Of a DNA stretch of 39,106 bases, positions 20,155 to 30,262 are shown in pieces. The notes beneath the pieces are model-generated. The model saw only the letters and a list, made by a program, of their open reading frames with translations. It had not been told where the DNA came from and ran no database searches. Both the position numbers and the translations under genes were made by a program. The stretch's first letter is position 1. The number at the start of each line of letters is the position of its first letter. The stretch comes from Cudoniella acicularis. Taxonomy: Eukaryota > Ascomycota > Leotiomycetes > Helotiales > Helotiaceae. Where the stretch lies: contig JAAMPI010000398.1 in assembly GCA_013054445.1 (NCBI GenBank), positions 1-39,106 of the forward strand, in the 5' to 3' direction.

Positions 20155-21142
20155 CTTCGCCCACTGTATAATACATATCCAAATTGTCCATCCCGGCCTC
20201 TTCGGTCCCTTCCATATGTTCCAGCGTCTCGATGATGCTCTCCAACCCAACCGCCTTTCCAGTTGCCTGTGTGGCCCCAGCTTCAAGCGCCACATGTACG
20301 ATGTGGATATGGAAATGGTAATAAGTCGGTTGGTAATGGACATACAGCTTCAGCTGATTCCTCTCTACGCCTTTCTCCTTGTAACTCTCCACCGTAGCTT
20401 GCACAAATCTCTCCCGCATGTCCCTCAACCAACCCACATGCTTCTTCTTCAAGTCTCTCAAGCTCCAAATATCCCTCCGCTCCACCAAACCCAGCAAATG
20501 TAGGCCCTCCATCGTCTTCCGATCCCAGTTCAGATCTGGGATTAGGAGGAATCCCTCATCACCTGCGGAGCTAAGAGGTGTACGGTAAATAACATCTTTA
20601 ACTTCAGTCTTGCCTTCAATGATATTGTAAACCCAATTCAAACGTCCACCTGCTCGCTTGCTTTCCATATACGGTCGTATCTTATTCTTATAAATCGCAG
20701 CTGTCTCAGTGACCATTCGAACCCCTTGCTTCGAGTATTTCTTGAGGTGTTGTTCCGTGCATGGGTATATGAGATTGATTTTCAGATCCGAGAAATCATC
20801 TTCCTCTCTTTCTGTTGTCCCTGGTGGGTTCGGGGAGTTGGCGGATGAGCATGCGAGGTACCAGAAGTAGATGTCGTTTGCGCCGAGGTTTTTGAGTGTG
20901 GTGAGCGTTGAAGGCAGAGGCGAGAGGTAAGAGGTAGAATTTGGGAATGGCGCTCGTTCGAGAAGGAGGACGGCGGGTTGGGCGTTGATTTGACCGTAAA
21001 GTATTATTCGGCGGCCTGCTTGATCTGCGAGAAATCAATAAGAGCTTATTGGGGATGGAAGTGTGGAAGTACCTTGATTCAGGACGCGTTCGAATTTGAA
21101 GGCGGGGATGAGAGATCCTGGGTCTGTGGTGTTGTCGGTCAT
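20081..21142 (-). CDS. Scavenger mRNA-decapping enzyme DcpS
   Basis: Two exons, 21142-21073 and 21024-20081, with a 48-base intron, encode 337 residues. The join restores FKFERVLNQDQAGRRIILYG, the conserved start of the N-terminal swap domain. The C-terminal HIT domain carries the histidine triad as HFHIHIVH (His 260, 262, 264) in the setting VHYQPTYYHFHIHIVHV, and ends with a TVGEASELW...FEPLK segment. DcpS hydrolyses the residual m7GpppN cap left by 3'-5' mRNA decay, releasing m7GMP, in cytosol and nucleus, as a dimer. Length matches the family (about 320-350). An ATG-initiated start with MTDNTTDPGSLIPAF is the only good one. Its final 74 coding bases are antisense to the GILT-like final exon. 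Confidence 0.95.
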
Positions 21143-21736
21143 TGTTATGTGCTACCGACTGAGGTGGTTGAGGGGTGTCGGCTCGATTCAGTATCGGAGA
21201 CTTGGAGTTCGTGAGACAATTGGAGACTTTGGGTTGGATGGTATAGTTGGAGATAGAGCTAAACTTTCTTGGAGTTAAGCTTCAGCCTTTTGGTGGGGTA
21301 GGCACCTAATCGGGCAAAGCGCGAAGTGCCCCTGAAACCAGTATATGGGGGAGACTTTCAACCCAGCTTTGTCCCACGAGAACATGAGATTCAGACGATA
21401 ACGGGAAAATTGATGCAGATGCAGGCTCAAATTCGGATGAAACATAAATATCGGATGAAAAGTCACATACTCGGACGAAAAGCGAAGCTGACGGAGGAAG
21501 GGTGGAAACACAATCGGATTCGTAAGTTGTCCAACCAACCATATCGGGCTTGAAAACAATACAAGTCGAGGAGAATTTTCATATTTACCACATGTTGGAA
21601 GATAACCCTAAATAACGCCATCCGAGTTCCATCTAGAAGACCGCTGCTGTCCTACCTCATCATACATGGCACATGTTGCCGTACAGGAAACTTCCGCTTC
21701 TTCCTTCTTCGCTCACCCCTCAACACGAAATACCAA
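21143..21736. other. Intergenic: DcpS promoter and 3' flank of the secreted-protein gene
   Basis: No gene is seen. Around 21434-21480 the motif CGGA(T/C)GAAA occurs three times at spacings of 18 and 20 bases. Open frames on both strands here have no family features. Confidence 0.5.
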
Positions 21737-22488
21737 TCATTGACACGCGTAGTCCGTGACAATAAAAGGTTTCGTATCAGTCACCGTAACAGAATGAGAA
21801 ATCCCTGGTCCAAGGCCATTGAGATCTGTCACCACCAAATCACAGCCGGAGCAATTGACCAGAGAGATTCTCGTTTGCGTGATGGGATGATACGTAGTCG
21901 TCGGACCTCTACCTCCACTGGAGCTTTTGAATATAGTGGTCGCACATGACTTACTAGCATCCGACCTCGCGGCAACAGCAGGAGCAGCAGTTGGTAGTGG
22001 TTCTCCCTCTGTCAACCACAATGTAGATGTAGTCCATCGACATCCTTTATGGCAAGTCTCACACGGGCCATCAACCACCTTCGTCGCAGTTTGAGGACAA
22101 AGAGGATCCTTAGCAGGTACTGTGACTGTTGCTGTCTTTATTCCAATGCAATCGGCCTGTCCTCCACAGGTTGCCAGGTTGGGACATCCTGAGTTCTCAG
22201 TCAGCAGAGGATCGGAGAGGAAAGGAGCAGAAACTTTACCCTCGCCATAGTAAGGTGTTGCAATGTTCTTGGTATAACATGTATGAGAGAGCGTACCCGC
22301 TGATACTGCGATAGTCGTTACATAGGAAGCGGTAATGTGATGTGTAGACTTCGGAGGTGCATCACTTGGTTCGAGCGCGCCCACATACTGTCTATTTTTC
22401 GTCAGCCGACTGCATCTGGAGCAGGGAAGCAAGAAACTCACCCAGCAAGAAGCATCAGCAACGTTACAGGCTTGAAAAGGTATGCCAT
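21737..22488 (-). CDS. Small secreted cysteine-rich protein of unknown function
   Basis: Two exons, 22488-22442 and 22391-21737, encode 233 residues. Exon 1 supplies a signal peptide, MAYLFKPVTLLMLLAGQ; its in-phase join to YVGALEP explains the odd alternative reading through the 50-base intron. The mature part is Thr/Ser-rich with 12 cysteines, an even number suited to six disulfides, including SGCPNLATCGGQADC and GPCETCHKGC. There is no GPI-type hydrophobic tail and no membrane segment after the signal. I do not recognise a family. Secreted Thr-rich Cys proteins of this size in filamentous fungi can be wall proteins or host-interaction proteins, but neither role is shown here. Confidence 0.75.
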
Positions 22489-23162
22489 ATTGTGCCAAGT
22501 ATTGTTCAAATCCGACGTATATTTGAAACGTGATTTTGGTTACTCTTGGTGGAGCTAGGGATTATTCAAACGGATCTCTTTATAATCTTCGCGTCCGAAA
22601 TCTTTTGCTGTCCTAATAAGGTTGCCTGATCCGCCTTTCATCCATCATTAAAAGTTGGTGGCCTTGCAGGACGTTCTCGGTCAAGTTCACGGAGCTGGGA
22701 ATGCCGCCATTTGTGTCCGACGAGCTTTTGGCAAAGTAGCTACAACCAATGCATCCAAGTCAAATTAAATTGTGATATAAGATCATCCGATGACAAGGTT
22801 TTTTGGCATCGGATCGTGGCAGCTTGCGCATAAGGGTAGAAATATAAAGTTGTACATTTTTAGAATATGGAGTGCCGTACATGAAGCAGATCACATATCT
22901 ATTTACATTCTGCCTGTTTCCCCTGGTGTGTGGGGTAATGGCTCCTCGTAATTGCATAACATGGTTTAACATGCTCTAATCCTACAGGCCACCTTTCTGG
23001 TTGGCTCTCTTACAGCAAAGCTTTTCACCCAACGCCTATGAAATGCATACACGGTAAAAGCCAAGTCGCTCCCAACACCGATTCCGAAATATCCGGTAGG
23101 ACGGAGCACGATGCCGCACGCCCCTGTCGACGCTATACTGATAGTGGACACACAAAACTGAA
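22489..23162. other. Intergenic region
   Basis: This lies between the start of the secreted-protein gene (-) and the stop of RPO41 (-). No conserved frame is seen. A TATA-like TTTATAATC near 22578 is in the right zone, about 90 bases before the start at 22488, but reads weakly on the minus strand. Confidence 0.45.
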
Positions 23163-26100
23163 TCAAGAAAAGAAATACTGGCTATCTTTAAGTCGTGAGA
23201 CGTCAAAATCACCCTATCAAAGTTAATATTGAAGTAGCCGATCGACATAGAAGTGCGCAAAACATACCTTTTTAGGCACTGGAGGGAAAGTTAGCGGAAG
23301 CCAAACAGGAATCTTATCCTCCCGGCGCTGTTTGACTTTCGTAAATGCCTTCTCAAAAGGAGTTAAGTGTTCTTTTTCGGCCTCGGGTTGTTTCTCGCCA
23401 CCCACTGCTGCAAAATCGTCTTCCACATCCTCCACACTGGCGGCATTAAAGGTATCCTCCGCCGTACTAATTTTTGTCGCGCTATCCTCTGGAATCTCGC
23501 CCATGGCTAATTCTTTGAGCTCTGGATCAGGAGCTAGATCGCCGTCCGCAGACAACTCGGCGAATATAGCAGTTGGAGTTGTGATTTTCTGTCCCTCCTC
23601 TACTTCTTTAGGGTCAGCTGAAGCTAGAAGTCGCAGACGTGTGCGTTCGAGAATCAACTCGTGCAGCTTTGGTGTTTTCTTTGGAGCACCTGGTGTCCTC
23701 GGCTCAACATGTTTCTTCCTCCATTCCAATATCTGCTTCCCCACAGCGGAATCTCTTTTGACGTACGTCAAATACATACAATCCTTGTACCTAGCCCGAA
23801 ACTCCTCTCCTAGGCGACCAATCACATCTTCGGAATGAATTTGGATGAAGGAGTCCCTAAGTACTGTATTCATTTTCTCAATGTCTGCAGCATGAGTCCA
23901 GAATGAATCATGTACAGCAGCAAATGTCAATCCCATCTCGCTGCTCCTCAATGCTGAAATGAGCATGTGAGTTGCATCCAGAGAGTGAATAAAATTTGGA
24001 GGAAACCCTTGGAGCTGTTTCCGCTTATTGACTGGATGGGTTTGGTGAGGCTCCGAGAGAGAGATGGTCTGTAGTGTGGTTGTCACACTTTTAGAGCTAG
24101 AGGATCTGTATGGCTGCACCACTGGCATATTGAGTGGAGTTGTCCATATAACCGTGGATCGAAATGCACTGGCATCTTCCAACCTTGCTGTCAAGGAAGC
24201 CCGAGGCTTAGGAGATGCACGCGATACTGTCAGTTTTGGCCATTCTCCTTCAAGCCTTGCCATTTGCTCCGGTGTCAAGGAGGTCGATACTCTATTAGCG
24301 CATTCACCAAACCAGTATTGAATATCATGAGCTCCTCGAAACATATTAGCAAGAGCGCTGAAAATCTTAGTTGCGACATATGATGAGAGGATGGTGGGAT
24401 TCATCTGGCGTTCGTTAGGCATATCGAGATTGGCAGCAAGAAGCTGTTTCTTGACCTGGGCTCTTGCTCCAACGAATGTTACTCCATAGACATTGGTCAT
24501 GACGGTTTGCTTTACTGTCTTGCGAGTGATTTTTCCATCAAGGAAAACTGCACAAGGGTCTCCTTTCTCTAGATCGTTGGCAATATCCTCCTTCACGAGC
24601 TCAGCAACGGCACTGTAGACATCGGCAGGACGATCCCCAGGTTCAAGGTTCACCTGCTTTGCGCCCCAGAGATCGCCACCTAGTGCTGCATAATGCTGTA
24701 AACCATTGCATGTCCCGTCTTGATGAACTGGCAAGTGCGACACGAAGCGAGTTGGATCAGGAGATTCAAGAGCGTTCTTCAACTCTATACAGGCTGCTAG
24801 GCATTGCCATGGGTCCTCCGCTTCGAGCCACCATCTTGTTCCACCCAGAGAGTTTGTTGCAGAGTCATATATTTTTGAGATGTTCTCGTCGGCAAAGGCT
24901 TCGCGTTCTGCAAGACTTGCTTTGTCGAATCCGTAAACATTTGCTAAGTGAATTTTGAGCCATTTGAGGCCAGAAGCACCGAGCTCTCTCCCAACTCCAA
25001 ACATCAAAAGACCTCTGCAATGGTCTGCCCCCATATGATTCAAATAAGGAGGTATAGGATAGGCTCGTCCTCGAAAATCCATGTTATGCGGAAAATAGAA
25101 TGACTCGTTCCTCAATGCGCGAGCAATCTCTAATTGAAAGTTCTGGAAACAACGCTGTGAATGTAGACCAGTCTTCGTGTTTTCGATAGTTTTCACCTCC
25201 CTGATCCAGCGTCGTCTCTCTAAAGGATCTCGAGTGGAGTCTGGCTCGGGGGGTATCTCCACTTTCGGCGATTCAGGGGCGATATTGCCAATAGCTTCTC
25301 CAGAGTTCCAAGCTTCGAGCATTACATCAAATACGGGTTGGTTAATCCTCCATTCAGTTTTGCCCAACACATCCAACCCTTTACATAAATCGGTTAAATC
25401 ACCTTGGCCAATTGCCGCTTCGGCGTAATATCTCTGGTCATTGTTGCCCAGCTTAACTCGCATCAACTTAGTAGGGTGCAGAAGAAATCCGCCTTTGTTG
25501 AAGAGAGTCCAAGGTTCAGGCTGGACAAGCATGGGTAAATGCTTTGCCAATAGACTGTGTACAGGCTCCCGTTTCAACGCTTCGACCAATGCCTTGTTTG
25601 CAATTATGACCCCATATTTTTTGCCCATTTTGTACTGAAACGTGTGTAATAGAGCAGGTTGAAGTTGGGTGATCTCCTGCTTCGTATCTGAATTTTCCAA
25701 AGTCACCGGCACCTTTGCAACGTTGATCAAGGCAGACATCAAAAAGGCGCCAATCTTGGCTTTCGTCGTTGTTGGCCATTGGGTGTAGACGTGAGCTGAG
25801 CGCTGCTGTTCCGTGTCCTTATCCACTTCTTGTTTTAACGTGCCCTTTTGCAGAGCATTCACTACTTTGGCGGCGGATCCCACGCCTCGAGATTTAATCA
25901 TCCTTTTTAGAGTCGCGAGATCGAGGCGGTTTATCGTCTCTCTGGACCAGACGCCCTTTTTGTTAGCTTCTTGAACTGATGCTAGCACGCTCTCATCTTC
26001 CACACTTCCCGCAATAGATAATATTGTTGTAGAAAGGGGTAAACCCTTATCGACACCGGCTCCTAGGGCAGTCATGGTTGACAAAATGGTAATTGCTGCT

Positions 26101-27443
26101 AATTTCTCGGGCGGGAGGATCCGTAAGAAGGGGCCATACAAACAGCGTTCAATATTCTCCGGGGTCCTGTTTTCCATCGACTCCGCTTCGTCGACTTTCT
26201 TGATTTCATCCTTCAAATATTGCTCCAGAGCTGTTTGCCACTTCCACATCCTAGCACCCAAAGACTTTGTCTGCAAGGTTGAATCGAGCCCCATCTTTTT
26301 CAGGCTTGTACTCTCCTCTCTCCAACGATCGATTGCCGAGTTGACGCAGTCCTCTTCGAGTTGTGTCTGGAGCTCCCGCTTCTGTTTCGTAGACATACCT
26401 GCCGTAGCGACACCCTGAGCGGGAAGATTCGAAAAGAGCGAAAGTGCTTTCTTGAGCGCCTTCAATCCCAAACCCTTTTGTCCTACGGGTTTGACAGCAG
26501 GAATTGGCCTCTCTCTCTGGCCAGAATGTTCCAGCACGATTTCCTCTTCCTTTGGAGTGAACTCGAAAGATTCTTCGAACCCATCCGCTAGGTTGTATGT
26601 TGGGCAAATCTGATTAACCTGATTTAATTCTGCAGCGGATAGAATTTTAAGGCTTAACACTTCCAGCCCGGTTTCCCCTGGTACCATATCCATATAGCGG
26701 CGAACGAGACGCTTTCTATTTCCACCGAGCGTATCATCCGTCGATTGAAGTGATGCTTTTAACATGTATGCCACCATCTCCGCATTGAAGGGGATACCTT
26801 TAAGTCGAATTTCGAGTTCGAACCATTTGTGAATAGCTTGTTTTGCCGCTTCGCTAGGCTCGAGAATTATCTGCTCGACTGAGGTTCGAAGGTAGTGACT
26901 ATGTAAAACAACAACCTCGTCTACTTCTATATTAATCTTTGAAAGGATCCTTCGGAGAATGATTCCGGCACGCTCAACCCTCCCAACCTGAAGGCAGGCA
27001 TAAAATACGGACAATACTTCCGATATGTCGCCAGAAACACCAGTTTGAGCGTTGCCCCTGAGTTTTTGTTGCGAGGTAGCTAAACGACCATACAAATCCA
27101 TTGTATTAAAAGCTGGTGACGACGGTGATGGACCGAGTTCAATATAGTTGTGCTGGGTTCCCGAGGGCTGAACATTAAAGCTCTCAAATGGGATGTCATC
27201 CATTGATACAAATCCGACTGCAGTCGCCATTGAGCGTCGAGGTGGGGCATGCGAAGCATCATTCGAGTTTCTTCGCCGTCGTATGTCAGGTCTCTGCGGG
27301 CCAGAATCCGAAGTAACCCATCGCCGTCTATCGAGTATGCTAGGATTGTGTGCTGGACATAGCCAAGGGAGGTATAATTGTTCGGAGAAATGTGTTCGAG
27401 ATATTTTCAGAGGCGCCCGGCGGCGCGCAGCTCGGACGAGCAT
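23163..27443 (-). CDS. RPO41: Mitochondrial DNA-directed RNA polymerase (T7-like)
   Basis: A 4176-base exon (27443-23268) and a 51-base final exon (23213-23163) encode 1408 residues. The N-terminus is Arg-rich with few acids, as in a mitochondrial presequence, followed by the long N-terminal extension typical of Rpo41. The C-terminal half is the single-subunit T7-type polymerase: motif A DGTCNGLQHYAALGGD (Asp909), motif B RKTVKQTVMTNVYGV (Lys978 in the O-helix), and motif C FAAVHDSFWTHA (Asp1179). The essential Asp/Lys/Asp set is intact. Joining exon 2 converts PPVPKK to PPVPKKGDFDVSRLKDSQYFFS, the expected C-terminal foot; without the intron the frame would end in an unrelated VCFAHFYVDRLLQY. 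The enzyme transcribes mtDNA with the Mtf1 factor and primes replication. An acidic, low-complexity insert (residues about 1310-1365) precedes the C-terminus. Confidence 0.97.
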
Positions 27444-27914
27444 TGTCGAAGGAAAGAATGAGTTGAAAATTATGGTACAAGCTGAGCCGCGCGCAGAATC
27501 AAAGCTGAATTACATTGAAAGGTAAGGAGGGTGTTGATACAGAGGTCGTTGAAGATAGTTTCTGGTCGCGTGTATTTTGCTGCACAAGAGGCTACGATAA
27601 AAAAATCAACGGAGCTCGGATCACGCTAAATGTGCATTTGAGGTCACTACGGACAGCCGAAGCCCCTGAATTTGGTCCATTTTCCTCCTTAATCGAACAT
27701 CATTGAAAATGTCCCACATGTATTTAAATATTGTAAATTGAATCGTCATTTTATCACTATTCATTGGACGCTATATCCGTTGGTATAATTTACATAAAGA
27801 CTGATCAAAATTTGATAAAGCAAGCTTCTAGAATGATCAAACTCAAATATTAAAAGTATCGGTTCCAGCAGTGACTTTGGTTTTCTATTCCTTAGCCAAG
27901 CGGAAGGTCGTACC
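27444..27914. other. Intergenic: RPO41 promoter and amidase 3' flank
   Basis: No gene is seen. The distal part (27700-27850) is AT-rich and presumably includes the amidase polyadenylation region; the part next to 27443 should hold the RPO41 promoter. Confidence 0.45.
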
Positions 27915-29765
27915 TCAAAATTCCTTCCAAGATTTCGCATTTTCCCAAGCAAACCCAACTTTTAAACAAGTTATCTCATCAAAATGTCTTCCAACAATCT
28001 GTATACTTGCAGGAACACGAATGTTCTTATCGCCTTTTGCTGGGACAAATCCGATTAGAATAGCAAGTGCAGGGTGTCCAGTCGCGTTGAAAGGACATGT
28101 GTTCTCGAGTTTACCAATGGTTTTGCTCATCTTCGTGACAATAGAGTCGGTAGGCAGTGGGAGAGGATCCGAGGGTGTTATAGTCGATGGCATAATGAGG
28201 ACATCGTACTCCTTAAGCACCTTGTCGTAAATCTCTGTCAGTTTACAGCAAAGGTTGATGGATTTGGCGTATACGTGTGGAAACTTTTGCCAACAAAACT
28301 CCCCTGCAAACGTTGCATTCTTGCTGATTGGGCTCCTCTGCTACTATGTTAGCGTTTGTCCTTCTGGATAGCAGACACTCCCAGGAACCTTCTCAATGGA
28401 TGCAGCCGTGCAAGGCAACATCTTCTCATAAAGATCTGTAAGCATTACTTGTCGCCTACCTGAGGCACGTCCAGCTTTTCCCTACGAGTGTGTAAGTCTT
28501 CATCTTATTTCAATGACTGGCAGAATAGAAGGGTAAAGCGCACCATGGCACTACCTTGCTTGCTAGCTGCAGCAAAAATTATAGGGGCTATCTCATGCAT
28601 TGGTATGCTGATTTCTTTAACAATAGTCCCCAAGTTTTTCAGAACGGCAACTGCAGCCCGAAACTTGTTCTCGACTCCGGGATCCATGATTTTTGATGAA
28701 AGGCCCTCCTTTAAGACACCGATCTGAAGTCCTCTAATACCACTGTCTTTAGTTTCGAGCAAAATACTAGAGTACTTGGGTACTTGATCTCGAAAGGGTG
28801 TGCCAGCCCGTTGTCTATCATCAAGTCCATCCACACCGGCAATTGCTTCGAGTAATATCGCATTTTCCAAGCAAGTCCTAGTCATGGGACCAACATAATC
28901 GATTGTCGCCTCATTATTGACAATTCCAGTGTAGGGTATTAAACCAGCAGTTGCTTTGAATCCTACGATGCCGCAGAGACTTGCCGGGATGCGAATGGAT
29001 CCTCCTTGATCGGCACCAATACCAAGGTCAACCTCACCCTTAGCAACCAAATTTGCCGTCCCAGAACTGCTGCCTCCAGCACTGTAGCCTTTTGCATACG
29101 GGTTGTCGATTGCGCCAGTGGCTGCAGTGAACGAGGCTGCGCTTGTGCTGAGATTCTCACAAACAGCCTTTCCTTTGATGAGTCCTCCAGCCTCGAGTAT
29201 TCTTGTGACAATCGTGGCATCCGTCTTCGGGATCCAACCTGACATAACCTCTGTGCCAATCAAGCACGGAACACCTGCTACACAGATGTTGTCCTTGATG
29301 CAGAAAGTCTTGCCTTTCAGAAGGTCAGAGGAAGGGGATTTGTGACTTAAATCAAAACGATGAGCCCAAATATTGTCCGGGTTGTCTTCTTTCTTTGGGA
29401 AGTAACTTAGTATAGTGGTTAGTCTTGAGATATTTCGCTGAGGCGAGCTACTAACATATTTTCTCGGGGAGTCAGGCCAAAGTCTGGTTCTGGTTGGTAA
29501 TCTGAAGAAGTCAAATTAACAGTCTACAAATTGGCACGTAAAACAGACCTTCCATTTCCGAAACAACTTGCATGGCATTACATGTCGCTGCAAGCAAAGT
29601 GGTATACTCAACCTTTTCGTCTCCTTTAAACTCATAGCCAAACTTTTCGGCGATGGCAGACAGATCATCCTCTGTGATTTTGATGCCCCTAGACAAAACC
29701 AGTCAATATTCTCATCTAGCAATCCCTGGTACTAACTCGGTTGGTGTGACAGAAAGAAGGGACAT
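27915..29765 (-). CDS. Amidase-signature (AS) family hydrolase
   Basis: Six exons on the minus strand: 29765-29737, 29688-29549, 29501-29456, 29405-28544, 28481-28389 (or to 28377) and 28337-27915, about 530 residues. The joins give MSLLSVTPTEGIKITEDDL and SEMEDYQPEPDFGLTPRENIYF, as in fungal homologues. The Ser-cisSer-Lys triad is present: Lys109 in FCIKDN, cis-Ser184 in AGGSSSGTA, nucleophile Ser208 in GADQGGSIRIPAS. AS enzymes hydrolyse amides to acid and ammonia; substrate (acetamide-, formamide- or aryl-amide-type) cannot be inferred. No signal peptide, so probably cytosolic. Two oddities: the intron 4 donor is GTGCGC, and intron 5 has only weak donors and would otherwise be read through into TAG TAG (28341-28346). 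It shares a divergent promoter with ATP25. Confidence 0.85.
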
Positions 29766-30262
29766 GATGATATTTTAAAGGATTTAGGCGACCTTGATAA
29801 CTGGGATTGAGATTTGCCACAAGGGATATAAATGTCCGGCTTTGGAAATATACACAATACTTGCAAGAGCGTTGAATCAAAATATAGGTAAGGACTGCCT
29901 TCTATATTCCAACCTTCACCCCATTTTTGGGTTGTTATCTTCGGAGGTCCGCCAATTTGCCAGAAAACTGGAAGCATGCAAATCACGAAGAGAGCATGAA
30001 CAGGTCCCAGTAACTTGCAAAAGCACCCGAGAGATCAAAGAAAAGCAAGAAATGCCTCGAAATCACCAATAAATCAAGAATCTAACCAGCAACGTTCACA
30101 TTGTCTGCAAGTAAGTTAAAAGTTGATGTCGAGTACAGGTGTCAAGCGAAAACGCGTAATACTTAAACCATCGCGTCGTTCTTGGTCATCCTCGCTTGCC
30201 GGAGAATTATTCGTGACCCTGACTTCTAGAGATTTAACGACAAAGATTTGAAAGTTACAAAA
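29766..30262. promoter_or_regulatory. Bidirectional promoter region, amidase / ATP25
   Basis: The 497 bases between the divergent starts contain no supported gene; an 84-codon minus-strand frame (29732-29986) overlaps the amidase first exon and lacks family features. No strong core element was identified. Confidence 0.4.
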
